This document shows positions 38,936-52,100 of a stretch of DNA of 64,000 nt, piece by piece. The first letter of the stretch is position 1. The number at the start of each line of letters is the position of its first letter. The DNA is from Rallus limicola (taxonomy: Eukaryota; Chordata; Aves; Gruiformes; Rallidae). Under the pieces are notes generated by a model, which ran no database searches, was not told where the DNA came from, and saw nothing but the letters and a program-made list of their open reading frames with translations. The stretch lies in contig JAKCOZ010000040.1 in the NCBI GenBank assembly GCA_022605955.1, forward strand, positions 5,032,558 to 5,096,557. Direction: 5' to 3'. Made by a program: the position numbers and the translations under genes.

Positions 38936-41320
38936 CTGTTAGAAACGGTAGCTCCTCTTTCAGGCGCCCTTTGAGGAGGGATAATTATGTTTAACAGCTC
39001 CTTGGCACAAGTGTCTGCAGAAGCAACACTTGAGTTTCTGGCCAAGCGTCGGGCACAGCTTTCTGTCTTCAAGTGAGAGACCAGGAACATACAAAGTGTT
39101 GGCAAAACTTACTCTAGTTTTACTAGTCGGTGCCTGACACCCAGGGTATGGCTGTGCAGAGGAGGCCTGTAACCGCTGCTGGGATGTCACCCTTTGCTGA
39201 CTCAGAGCAGGAAGTGTAGAGGTTTCAATTCCAGCACAGTGCCTGGGTTCTGTACCCACAGTCTGGGCTTCACCAGTTCTGCTGCCACTCACTCTGTCTC
39301 TCTGCTTTACTTAAAACAGTCTCCAGTTGATTAGATGGGTGTGATCTGAGTTAAATAAAGAAGACTACCTTGTTCTTTTTAGTCCTGTGTGTTTGATCTG
39401 GCTTTATTTCCCCAGCTGTAAGCAAGCAGTGGGTTTCTGGTTATTGGTATCGTTTCCAAACTGAAAAGGTTTGGTATGGAAAGTGTAAAATGTTAATTAG
39501 CCTTTGTGGCCAAAGATGGTGGGTGCTTTGGACACTCACTGTGGAACAGTTTGAGACTGGGCTGACTTGCCAAGGAGTTACTAAAGGTTTGCCCATTCCT
39601 TACCAGGTGTGACTGGCCTTCCTCTGAGTTGAAGGGGAAGGGAAATCAGTTGAGTAGGAGAATAATTAATTAAGTGCCTTAGAAAAGCACTGCAAGTGAA
39701 AACATGAAGGTCAGACTGAGAAGGTAAGAGGAGATTCCATCTTCCCTCTGCTGTGTGTTTGCTCCCGAGTCCAGTTGCCAGCAGGGGGAACTCTTATTTC
39801 AATAATTTTCAAGAAATGCAAGTAGAAAAACAACCAAAAAACCCCCCCAGTTCCTCTTTAATTAACAGTGTAACACTACTTCTAGAGCCTCTGTGCCTGG
39901 AGTAAAAACATCATGTGGAAATCCAGGTTTTCCTCCATTTTTATCCTGCTTAATTATTTGTGACCATCAGCAGAGTCGTTGGAAGCTTTGAGACAGCCAC
40001 TCTCTCTGCTGCAGTGCTGCCTGCCTTCCCAACAGCAGGAACAGAAATCAGCATGTGCACACCTGCGTGTCCTCTTGTCCTCACCTAACACAACCAGCTG
40101 GGTTCCTGCTCAGCAGCAGCCACTGGCACCACGGCCCAGGGTTTTGAAAACATCTCTGCCAGAATCCTCCAAGGAACCTTGTCAGTTCGTGGTGGTTCCA
40201 GGGAGAGGAGAGGAGTCATGCACAGACTGAGAATAAACAGCAGGTTACGTTGCTGCGGTGTTTGTGCCTGTTTGTCCCTCCAGGAGGAACTCGTTGATGG
40301 ATCAGCTAAGAAAGGTGAAGTTTTATTTCGTAGCTAACTGAGATGTGGCATCCATAGGGGGGAAAACTTGGCAGCTGTGTTCCTTTTCCTTTCATCTTCC
40401 TTGTTTTTACAAGCTCCTTCTGCAACTCCACTGCAGATGTTTTTAAAAAACCCCAAATGTTTAGAGAGCACATAGAATGAAGGAGATGATACTGTATATC
40501 CTTATGTTTTCTAGAGGTGGATATAACTCTGTAATGCTAATGCTTCTCTGGTCACAGGACAGTAAAGGCTTGGGGGAAATTACAAAGCTCAAAGAAAACA
40601 GCTTAAGGGATAAGGAAGTTATCACTGAAAACAATTCATTGCCAATCTTGAAGATAGCATTTTTAAAAATACCCAACTGTAACCATTGTTCTTCAAGAAC
40701 AAGTAGGATTTATGCTGCACCACTCAGTTAAGAGATGATGGGAGTTTATCCTGCAGGATTACACACACTCCTGCAAAGGAAATGAGAATTCCTGTCAGGT
40801 TTCATGGATTGAAAAGCACATGAGAACCAAAACAGCCCCCGTCGGGGGACGTACACACCAGCTTTAGAGTCACACTTCAGCCTGCAGTAAGTTTATGCTG
40901 GCTAGTAGTAGAAAGATGTTGGTAAGGCCAAGGAGGGATGGGATATGAGTGGGAAATAGATACTTATAATAAAGAGTCTCCCCCTTAGGTCTAGAGTTCG
41001 TAACTAACAGGATTTCAGCAACAGTTCCTGAGGAACAGGAGCAACAGTAATTGCCTCAGACTGAAACCAAGGGAGCTGGATGTCATGCAGGAATGAGGTA
41101 TTGAAGGTTTTACATATTTTAAGGGAAAAATTAAGATGAAAGCTGCATTTAAGGCTTCAGAATGAAATGAGCAAAAATGTGGCTTTCTTTCCCTTGCTGT
41201 GCTTTTCTGCAGTGCTTGTATTGGCCTTTTTATTCTTTTTGTATATTTCTGCACATACAGGACCCTGGACAATTTTTTATGACCTTCATCAGCACAGTTC
41301 AGTTCCTTTGGTAAGCTCAC

Positions 41321-41358
41321 AGCCTGTTTCCAGAGTTTTTCTGAGGAATTAACCTCTC
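41321..41358 (-). other. Speculative minus-strand small exon
   Basis: A strong acceptor (CCCTTTGCTTTAG) and donor GTGAGC delimit 38 bases, phase 1 in and 0 out, reading EVNSSEKLWKQA. It lies within a longer minus-strand open frame at 41599-41015. No family match. Confidence 0.17.
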
Positions 41359-42373
41359 CTAAAGCAAAGGGGGAAAGAGCACGTTCAGCAGACAGCATGG
41401 CTCCCACACACAGTACTTGTTGAAATATGGCCTCATTCTGTGTTTCACTAGGAGAGTGCAGAGCCTGCCACAGTTGGGGATGGTGGTGTGGGGCTGGTTT
41501 TTTCCTGGAAGCAGGTTCAGGCCCTTGACTGGGTCTCCAGGTACTCCCAGAGCAGCAAAGTGCAGCGTTAAGCAATCCCAGGAGCGGTTCTGTCAGCATG
41601 GACCAGATGCTGAAGAACCCATGAGAGTTAAAATCCAGGCAGGTCAGTCACAGAACCCTTCTGTCCCTTGGAGTAAGTCTGACTTTTTCTGCTTGACTGA
41701 AATGGGAGTGAGGTCTGAAATATTTTAATTGGTGTACGTAATTTTGGGGACAGCAAGGAACCATCTCCCCTCACGGTCCTTAGACAGAGCAGTTTGCTTT
41801 TCTGCAGGTGGGACTAGCACCTCACACTTCTTAATTAAATGTCATTGTAATTTTCCCTGTAATAATAGTGGCTGTTTAAAGATAACACCAAGGAATTGTG
41901 TGTTGGGCCTGGACCACGAACAGAGAGCGAGCTGGGCCCGTCTGTAACGGGCCTGGTATGCTCCAGCCATCCTCCAAAGGAGGGTTTCCCATCTACAATG
42001 AAACAGTGAGAGGCAGTAAAAACCTCAACCGCCCCGAGTGCGCTCCAACAGTAGGGATCATTGTTTCTGTGGTAGTGGAACAAGTAGACAGTTGAGTTTG
42101 TGTCCTCTGGCAGCACGATTGCCTGGCATTCGTTAGCTAAAGTGCTAAAAAAAAATCACTTCTTGGAGCACAAGAGCCACTTCCAGGATCCTGGATTAGC
42201 CGATTTCTGCCGATGGGGAGCTCTGTGGCAATCCCCTAACCTGTTTAACTGATTACCCAGTTCTTTATCACTGTGCGAACAGCTGGGCTAGTTCTGCAGA
42301 GAGGGAGCGTCCACAGCCACACGCCGGGAGGTCTGACACTTGGATCTGAACACACAAAGCATAACTGAATTAC

Positions 42374-42583
42374 CAGCTTCTCTGAATAATAAGACCTGAG
42401 ATCTATCAAGTTGGGAACTTAAATTAGTGTGTAGTTCTTGACAAGGTGTATTTTCCCTGGCTTGATAAATTATAAGATTTTCTTTTCCCCTCTGTGTTGC
42501 ATGAAGCATTTTACCACTTTGATTCACAGGGGTACTAGTTAAGAGAGCTTTATTAATATTTCTAAGCAGCAAGACACCATTAT
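42374..42583 (-). other. Speculative minus-strand exon, 210 bases
   Basis: Acceptor CTCAATTATCAG after a pyrimidine-rich stretch, donor GTAATT, phase 1 in and 1 out, open throughout. It contains LLTSTPVNQSGK and RGKENLIIYQARENTP (a KEN-box-like triplet). Unidentified; an open stretch of 70 codons can occur by chance in AT-rich sequence. Confidence 0.22.
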
Positions 42584-45201
42584 CTGATAATTGAGGAAAT
42601 GCCCCAGAAGAAATTAATTATCTTTGCAGTCAGTAAATATTTTAGGAAGTGTGAGTAACATAAAGCTTGGGAACCTATGCAGGGGGCAATATTTCATGTA
42701 ATCATTTGGAAACATACCCAGTCACAGAAAAGCCACAGCACAGTCCAGTGGAAAAGGTAACGCTGTCCATGCTGGAGTTGTGATCCCTGCTGTGATGGAA
42801 TGCGGTAGAACACAACGATCTTGGAGGCCCCTACTTCTTTTTCTTGGGAAATGCTGATGAGTTAGAAGGTTTTTGAGGGGTAAGAAGATGGAAACATCAA
42901 AAACATGAGCTTTTATGTCCTTAGGAGACCAAGTTAAAGATAACATGATTATAGAGTTAAGGACTACAGCATGCAGGTATCTACAATGTGACCCAAATAT
43001 CATGTGGACAACCTTACTTTTGCTTCTGAATGCTTGGTTTTGAAATCACTGTTGTAGGAAACAAACTCCTTCAAATGAACTTACTCACTGCTGCCATTCT
43101 GGTTGCAGCCACCTAACACGGTAATGGTCATTGCAGGGTGTTGGTGCTGAGGAGGCAAAACCAACTGATGAGCTCCACATCAAGCTGCTCAGTTCTCTAA
43201 GAATGGTCTGGAGTAGCGATATTGAAGTCACTCGCTAGAACTTGTGCAATGAAGAACCTACTGACAGCTGCTGCTAATCTTCATCATCGTCTTGAAATGA
43301 GAGAGCTCTCCTCTCTTCTAGCATTAAAAACCAGAACAAGAGTAAATGCCACCTGGGTGAGAACCCTCGTGCTACAGAACTGAGAAGTTCTTGGTTTGTG
43401 GGTATCTTAGAAATCCTCCCTTTCCCTCAACTGTTGTTATTCCCTGCAAGGTTCAGACTGAAAATGCACTTTCATGTCTTTCCTTTACTACTTCACTTCA
43501 CTGTTCCCTACTTCTTTCTCTGACTGGATTTACTTCCTCTCTTTTTTTCCCTGCAGCTGTTTAAGCCCTTTATGCTCATTCATACTTTCATGCTGTTATA
43601 CAGAGCGAACCTTATCCTCGATTTCCAAGTCTTTTGTCCAATTATCTCTCTGTACCTGTAGAAGGGGAAAACAGCGGCGATAAAACCCTTCAGACTCTGT
43701 TGCAGTCCGTTCCCACTTCTCCACTAAGGAAGATCACAGTGATAACGTTGAAGATTAATTCTTGTTTGTGGAGAAAAGCTGGTTTGAATAAATCAGAAGA
43801 GTTTTTGACAGTGTTCTGAGCTCCTCTACTCCGCAGGTGCTAGCAGAGTTAACAGCATCTTGGAGAAAAGAAAATAATTTCACAGACCATTAGGGCTGGT
43901 GGGAAGCAGCAGGATCAGGTTTTAATGAATACAGGATCAAAAGCATCTTAAAGCAAACCGGCACTGAAAACAAGAGCAGGCTCATCAGGGAAGACAGGAG
44001 ATGCTTCTAACAAGAAACAAAGCACAAACTCAAAGACATTATGGAGTCACTTTCTCACAATAGTGAATTTTAAAGTATAATTTCCTTTTCTAAAAAATCA
44101 GCTTTGATACTTTTCCAATACATGTAAAAATAGCACTATGAACAGATTCCTTGCAATTAAAATCTCCCAAGTCAGAGTTTTTCCAAAGGAGGTCAAGATT
44201 TTTTTTTTTTAAATGTTTGTTTTCTCACAGGTAAAAGTAGTTTTTAATCATAGCAACAATGACTAAGTTATCTTGGAGTATTCTGAAGTCAGGAAAGTGA
44301 ATTCTGACAAGAAATATACAGAGCAGTAAACCCAGACCTGAGGATGGTTTGTAGGTGAGAAAGGAAACTATCCCACCACTTCCAGCAGGCACTTTCTCCT
44401 CTAAGTGCTGACCATTACTGTGTTTTGTACAGAATTTAATGCTGTATGCATGCTGTAGCTGTCCTACAGCTAGTTTATCCTTTCATGCTCATGGGACATA
44501 GGTGCTGCTGGATCCAAATGTGATGGAAGTAGGAGCTGGTTGCTGACATGCTCACGCAATGATGGCTTTGAGCACTTTCATAACCAGATGCTGGCAAGAC
44601 TCAGGTGAACTTTCAAGTCAGAAAGGGCAGTACCTGAAAAATGTAAGTACCTGCAATTTTATACATCTGTTGAAAGAGAATTGTTTTCAGTCATAGTTTT
44701 GAATCTGGATGCCTAAACCCCACCTAATCCCTATACTTTTCTGCACCTCAGCTTTGAAATCAGGAGCAGCTAGTTTCCCCAATTATATTCTTTTAAGCTT
44801 ATATGAATATGCTACTTGACTTCTCTACACTGTTACAGGCGTTGAAAGGTGGGCAGTATTCAACTTACTCTCCTACTCCATCCATGTTACTTAATTTCTA
44901 ATGAAGGAAAATCGAGGAGGAGACTGGACTCTCCATCCAGCTCAGTACTTGTTATTCTGCTGCAAATTACATTTTGAGGAAAAGGGATGCGAAAGAAAAC
45001 GCTCACCAGTTTCCTCTCCCTGGAGGATCCTCAGACTTAACATGGTTCAAAGAAGCCAGTAACTCGGAAGCTTTTCCTTTCATCACAAACCGTATCAGCA
45101 CTTACTGGCGTGCTCCGCTAGCGCCAAGGCTTAGGCTCCTCTGGCAAGATAAATAATAGCATCGCCTTTGTACTGGGCTGGGTGGGAGCGTGACATTTTC
45201 A

Positions 45202-45262
45202 AGAATCACAGAATCACAGAATCACAGAATCTTAGGGGTTGGAAGATGGAGATACTCTAGCA
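45202..45262 (-). mobile_element. CR1 LINE 3' tail fragment
   Basis: Three AGAATCAC-type 8-mers followed by CTTAGGGGTTGGAAG, the reverse complement of a CR1 tail with an extended terminal 8-mer repeat. Confidence 0.75.
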
Positions 45263-47381
45263 GAAGTCAGATGGGAAGGATAACCTGTTAGATGCCAGAT
45301 TTTTAATTGGCTGCGGCACAAATTCTGCTGTTTCACAACCAGAATAGCCCATAATATCAGGATTCTTTTTAGGTCTTACATTCAAAACAAACAAAGAGTG
45401 ACCCTACCCTCAGACCAAGCAATGATTCCATTGCTCTGTGTGAATATACCACAGCATTCCTTTTGCATCACGTATGGAAAATGAGTTATAAAGATGTCTT
45501 GCTGGTGCAGGAGAGGTGAATCAAGCGACTTGAAACGTTTGTGTGACTGTTGCATATATAAAAGCCTCATTAAATCTCCCCAGTGACTGGAAATGGGTTT
45601 TGTTTAGGATGGTTTTGTTTGTTTTTGTAACAAAGATGGCAAATACAGGAAATAATAACTGTGTTTTCATACTTTCCCAATCATCAGGAGCTTATATGAG
45701 ATTTTAATTAGTGCTGCATTTTCAATAACTCCGTATCTGTACGTGTTGCAGATTCTTTCCTGGATAACAGGGAGATAATTATGAGAATCCTGTTTTTCAG
45801 TCTCTCACTAAAGGGACGGCTGATATATTTAATCATGATGTAGAAATGCTGGCAGCTTTCTCTGAGTTCAGCCTCTCTCTAATTACATTTCTAGATTTTT
45901 TAGTAAATTGAAAGGGAAAATGTAGGAACAAAATAATTAAAACCAAAGAGGAAGTGAATATTAAAAAGCAGGAGCTATTTAAAATTCTTCCACACAATTC
46001 TTTCACGGACATCAGTTTAATCAGCTTCACACAAAAATCAAACTTACTTACACACAAACCTGTTTGTACATTAGCATTTACTGGTTCTTCTCTTACAGAA
46101 TAAACAACCTGTCTTGTATTCCTCAGATGATACTGAGAATAAAACCCAAAGCGAATGCATTTGAGAATTTGGTACCCTGACATGCACAGTAGTGTCAAAC
46201 CACGCAGCCATCAGCATATCCCCATGCGAGTTTTCAAGGTTCAAGCAGTATCCACACCTAGGAATTGTCCAGCAGTTATATGACAGCATCGTATTAAAGA
46301 CAGAAGGTGGTAGGCTTTGCAACAAGTGACAGTATTTCACTTCTATCTGCCACTGAGGAGGGCAGAACTGACCCTAAATAACTCTTTCAGATGGAGGGGA
46401 GGTGAAATTCGATCTTCATTTTCACAGATGCCCAATTTAATTTTCCCCTTCACAGGAACAAGAGGATTTTGATTAGGAGAACATCATAAACTGCAAAAGA
46501 GGTTGACCTCCATACTGCTAAGTGACACATGGCCACTGTTGAATTGAAGGAGATATTTGTTTATTCTAACTAGAAAACCTTTGTAGCAAGACTCCACAGA
46601 CTGAAAGATCTAAGGGAGGGGAGCAGAAGAGGGAATTTCTTTGGTTTCCCCTAAAAACTTGCTGGTTTAATTTCCTTCTGTAAGAGAATAAATACATCAG
46701 TAAAAAAAATCCAGAGTTTAAATTTGGAATATAAAATCCAGGATAATGGACAGGCTATGTAATAAGTTTCTAGGAGAAATGTGTAGCCAGAATAGGAATG
46801 CTAATACCAATCCTGTACTTCCCAAGAGGCAGTTTTATGGCATTTCTTCATTACAATGCAGCATTACCTGCTGTTTTGTCACCATGGGCAGCAGTTTGTG
46901 AAATGAAGGAATGAAGCAGGGTCCAAGAATTGGTCATGACTTGGATGAGATACTTGCCAAGAAAACCCAGGACACTGCAGAAAAACGTTAGCAATAAAAG
47001 AGGCAATATTCTCTGAGTCAGTAGCGGACAAATGTGGTGGCTTGGCACACAAGACCAGTTGTGCTATGAGAAGCAGTGGTTTTTTTTTTAATCTGAGAAT
47101 GAGCTATGAGGTAAAAGGCTTCGCATCTTTCATTTAAGTAAGTGTGACTGTGATATATGTATAATGTAACCTGGCTAATTTGTTTATTGGGGTGCTTTGT
47201 GTGTAATTGTGTTAATTCACTCTGAGACTGAAACTGGCAGGAAAGAAAGGCTAGCTCTGGATAAGCCTCTCTACAAATATTTACATAATTAAGGACTACT
47301 AACAGTGAAATACTTGCTGCTTCTGGTTGCAAACCATTACAAACTAGAACAAGAGAAGACCCATATATAAAAGAGATCTTA

Positions 47382-47712
47382 GGATCACATGATAAATTGG
47401 AAGGGACTTTAGGACATCATCTGATCCAACCTGCTCAGTGTTGCTCAGGGCTTTATTTAATCAGGCCTCAAAAACTTCCAAGAGAGACTGCATAGTCTCT
47501 CTGGGCAACCTGTCCAAATGCTTGTCCATGATCTTGATGAAAAAACTTCCTACACTTAGCCTCAGTCTCTCAGTTTTATTTCTCATCTTCCAGCTGGTAA
47601 CGCTGGACAAATGTACCACTATAATGTCCCTGGCTCCATCTGCTTGACAAACCCTTTGTAGGTGTTGGAAGGTCTGTGAGGTCTCCCTTAACCTCTCAAT
47701 CTGGACACCAAT
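47382..47712 (-). mobile_element. Old CR1 LINE 3' fragment
   Basis: The plus strand reads GATCACATGATAAATTGGAAG, ATCATCTGATCCAACCTGC and CTCTGGGCAACCTGTCC, an aged reverse-complement CR1 tail. It is more diverged than the copies in FAM117A and SLC35B1. Confidence 0.8.
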
Positions 47713-47939
47713 ATGACAAACATAAAGCACATTTGCTTTGTAATACTGTTTCTCAGAGGGGTAAAATAAATGATCTGCCTTGAAAAAAAAAAAACCCAAC
47801 AAAGAACTCATCAATCACCCTCAAACTTTGAAGCCATTCTCATTGCACGCAGTGTGGGGAGTCGTTCTTCACAAGCACTGGTGACCAAAGCATTGAAGTG
47901 GCTCAGGACCCAGCCTGTAACGAGAGAACTGGGAAGGAA

Positions 47940-49160
47940 CCACTTTGTATTTGAGAGCTCCCCAAAGGAGGAGGGGCAAGCTCGGCGCAGCCATCGCCTC
48001 AGGCAGCCGCTGCCTCGCGGAGCTGTCAGGAAAGGACTGACCTCACGCGCCTTTCCCGCCTTTCGGTCCGCCTCTCTTTTGCCCCGCCCGTCCTTGCGCA
48101 TGCGCAATGCGGCCCCCGGCCCCCGCCCCGGCGTTGAGTGTAGGGCAGCGTGAGGCGAGCGCCAGGGCAGAGCGGGCAGCGGTGTCCTTTTCAGGTGAGG
48201 TAGGAGGGGCCGTGCGGGAGAGAGAAGCAAAAAAAGAATCAGTCGAGGACTGGAAACCTCCATAGGGACGGGGCGGGGGGAGAAGGTAGTGTCGTCGTCC
48301 CGCCCGCACCGCTTGCCTTTGCGAGGCTTTTGTGGGGCAGCTGTCCTCTGCTCCTGTGGCGGTCCGGGAAGTGAGAGACCCGCAGGAACTGCCCCGTTCC
48401 CCCGCCGGCCGTTCACATGTAAACACTGCGACAGGAGCCCCTTGCCAAATAGTGAGCTACCACACTTCGAAGGGACTCCGAGGCACACGGCGCATGCACC
48501 AGCGCACTGTCAGAAAGTGAGTCTCCCGTTGGCCAAGAAGGCTGGCAGAGTGGTAAGCGCATGCGCAAGAGGAAGGGGGGGGATGTTGTGTGCGTGTTTT
48601 GAAGCACCGGCGCATGCGCGGAAGTTGGACTATCCTCAGAGCCCATGTGCCGGAGGCGGTCTATTGGATCCTATGCGAGGGGCTGAACGCATGCGCAGTG
48701 GTCCCGAGCAGGGGGCTGCGGAGGAGGCGTGGCTCGGACATTGCGCCTGCGCGGCCGGGAGGGGAGCGCTGGGAACGGCCATATCCTGCTTGTTCGTTAA
48801 TTCGGCGCCTGCGCAGTAGGCTGCTGCGGGGACTTGCGGAATAATGAGCTGCTGCTTTCTGCGGGGGGGAGTTGGAGGAGGAAGACATGCTGCCAAATAG
48901 TGATCTCCAGCTGCTGGTGTTCTCCTAGGGGGCTGGCTGCGGAGTGGGGGCCAGAGTCCGGGGGCGCGATCCCCACCCACCGCACCTGCTTGGGACAGGG
49001 CTTCTGGGGCTTCCCGACCTGCCTCGGAGCGGGGCTTCCTCCGGCGGCAGGAGTCACTCCTAGGGCCAGGAGGTAAGAGCTGTGGGGAAAGGGGGGCAGG
49101 AGTTGAGGAGTGTGTCGGTGGGGAGAAGGAGGGGAGCGAGGGGGCAGCGCCTGAGGAATA
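47940..49160. promoter_or_regulatory. SPOP: SPOP CpG island promoter with NRF1-type site array
   Basis: A CpG-dense island with GCGCATGCGC-type palindromes at 48094-48107, 48557-48567, 48610-48620 and 48687-48697, and GCGCCTGCGC variants at 48742-48753 and 48804-48815. These match the NRF1 consensus YGCGCAYGCGCR. No TATA box is seen. The island may also fire leftward. Confidence 0.78.
48830..49072 (+). other. SPOP: Probable SPOP 5' UTR exon 1
   Basis: The GC-rich segment just right of the NRF1-type array ends in a near-consensus donor, CAGGAG|GTAAGAG (intron starts 49073). SPOP is known to have non-coding 5' exons far from the start codon. The left border is only approximate. Confidence 0.55.
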
Positions 49161-52100
49161 GAGGGGGGGGGTGGGGAGAGAGGTGGGGCTGGTCGAAGTT
49201 GGGGGGAGGCCTGGTTCAGGGATTCCTGGAGATCCCCAGGCAGGGACCAGGTTCAGTGAGGTGCCAGGACCTGAAGAAGGAAACACGAGTGGGAGAAAGG
49301 AAATGAGGGCTGGAGTGGAAAAACCGAGATGACTAACAGCATAACCGAGTGAGGGATGACAGGTCCTCGCTGAGCCCTGTGAGGCACTCTTCTAAATCAG
49401 GAGGGAACTCCTACGAATTACACCCCAGGGTGTCTGGGATCAGCACTGGTATTTCTTAGCTGTATCTTGGGCCTGTGCTGGTGTTTAAAGGAAATGGTGC
49501 ATCATCATGCAGCGCGGAAAGGCGAAGGAATTCCCTTTCGCAGCAGCTAAACGTGTCACTAACACGATTTGATAGCAGAGTGCTAATGCTCGTAGCAAGC
49601 ACTCTCCTGATTAGTGATTAGATGGTGTTACAGAGGTAAAACGGTACTCTCCTAGTATTTGCAAAGCAGCCTGTGAGATGGAATGGTCTTTTTCTGACAG
49701 GATTTTTTGGGAGAGGAGAAAAATACGGGATGTAATGTTATTTGTTGGGTCTCCTGTAACAACGTTAGATGTGTTTACATTCGTGACTGTAGAGCATCAT
49801 CATGTCATAATGAAAAGGAACCCTTTTATTTTCTCTTTGCCTTTAGAGTTCTACATGGTTTTATCTGGTGTGGCTTGGTGTGGTGCCCTGTAAGAGTCTG
49901 TAGAATTTCACTGTTGTGTATGCTTTATAAAATAGAACTCGTTGGTTAGGAATAAAAATCCCCAACCTAAATTAGTTAAGCAAAACATATAACTGGCTTG
50001 CTTCTTCTTAAGTGACATTTTCTAACCAGATGCCCAAAATTATTTGGTTTGTTATGCCCCTTCTTACATTTTTGACCTGAAGAAAAAACAGATGTTTTCC
50101 ATTAATGGCACTTTGTTGTGGATGTGTACTGAGATCAAGACAGCGTGATAGCACAAGTACATCACAAGCTGTCATCCTGTCACTGTATCAGTAGAGGACA
50201 GTAATACAAAACTGTGCCTAACATCAGATCCTGGAAACTACTATCAAATCTCATTTGCTGATCTACTTAAGTATAGTTGTCACTATTATAAAACTAAATT
50301 GTGGTTCCTCTCCCAAACCTCTAAGATTTGCATATAAATATGGGACAGGGAGGGTTAATGTTAAGATGGAAGGGGGGTGGGTTTGACACATGGTCTCAGC
50401 AGCATTGTTGATTGCACAGGTCACAGTAGAGTGCTTAAAAAAAACCCCTGTTTCTTGTGTAATCGTTTGTACAGTTTGATGATGTTTTTAACATGGAGAA
50501 GGTACTGGAACTGGCACTAGTATTAGGTTGATTAGACCTGATAAACATTCAAAACAATTCCATTCACTGGAGTCTTCTCTCGGTTTCCAGTGGGCCAGCT
50601 TGACCAGTGTGGAGGGGAGGTTTAGGGTTAATCTCTGAACTGCAGCTGAGCCTCTAGACTGACCTAGTGTTAGGTGTGTACTGTGAACCGTGGTTGTTGC
50701 CCTGTGTGATTTTTCTGGGTACTGATGCAGTTTGCAATACAAGGGACTTACCAGCTTTATTCTTGGCACACCCTTCTGATCAGCGTTTTACGTGTGAGGC
50801 TTGCCATTCCACTGCCTGGCTCACTGTGGACCTGTAAACTTGGATTTCATCTGCTTCATTTCATCCTGGGCATTATTTCTACAAAATCTGGCATAAAGCT
50901 GGCACAGGATATCTATTTCTTGTATGATGAGGAGCTCGTACTGTTACTGATTGCATTCACAGTTCCATGTTCGGAAATACCCACTGTAATTTTGTAAAAT
51001 TCCTTCTCTCCTCCCAGCTTTGGCTCAATTTTCTGCACAATTGGAGTATTATATAAGATCTTGCTGTGTTCTTCCAACCTCTGCTGGTGTTTCTAACTCA
51101 GCACAGAGGGGAAATGTGGTGTAAACACCTCTATTGAGAGTGCTGCTGCTCGATTCTCAGATGATAAGCTGCTACTGCAGCTCCCTTGTACTTTGTACTT
51201 GAGAGACCTCTTAAATAAAGCGTGTGTCCCAAGTTCTAGAAACACATGACAGAACAGGAAACTAGCATGAGATTAAAGTGTTCATACGCTTGAGGAGGCA
51301 AATAAGCCGTTGGTTTTGAGAAGCTGTATCTGTAAATCTCTTACAACTTCTTCTCTTGGTTTCACATTGTGAAGTGCTCCTTTACTAAACTCCAGCAGTG
51401 TTCTGGAAGGAAGGAGTTGAGTGATTCCTGGACCCTCCTCCTCTTTGCTGATGCGAGTAGCTGAGAATTCAAGAAAGTACGTAGCACACATGAAATGTAA
51501 TTTGTGGTTTGGTTGTGTGGGTTTTCTTCCTTCACATTTTTTAGGACAGAAAAGATGCAGAACCACTGACTGTGTAGCAAATGCCCGGAAAGTACTTGGG
51601 AGTTCATTTTTATACTGTGAGTAAATTTTTTGGCTACAGGCAAAGGTTTCAGCCTTGCTTTCTGTGAGGTGTAGCTGCTCTTAGAACTCCATGGATTTCT
51701 AAACATCCATAGAGTATAAAGTCAGGACCATGGGAGGGATTAAGCAGTTCAACACTGAATTCATAGCTGGAAAATGTAATTTGGGCCATTGATACAGCAG
51801 AAGCCTGTTGGATCCTGCTGACTTTAGCTGCACTGACTACAGAAGACAATGTTAAAAGTTTCACCTACAGATCTTGGGTCAACTTTTCTTAGCCTGTGTT
51901 GTGTTACTCTGTAGGTTATATTGTATGGCTCTGGACTTTAAGCCTGCCTTTCATTACAAACACAGTGTGTGTGTTCTGCATGTTAAATTGGGTGGGATGC
52001 AGTGCTTGGACTGTGAATTGCATAGAGTAAGGTTGATGCTTTTAAAAGATTGATCCAACTTCTGATAACAGAAATTATTTTCCAGCAAAAAGGGATGCCC

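Larger units (their letters stand above)
36330..47940. other. SLC35B1-SPOP intergenic region
   Basis: No conserved gene is recognised. It holds a TGAT microsatellite (36493-36518), two CR1 fragments (45202-45262 and 47382-47712, both minus), an isolated AATAAA with a GT-rich downstream stretch at 39354, and several minus-strand segments with good splice-site frames (listed separately as speculative). Confidence 0.6.

Noticed and set aside
48636..49286. 216-codon minus-strand frame opposite the SPOP 5' UTR exon
   Set aside because: CpG-island frame with Pro/Ser-rich composition and no domain.
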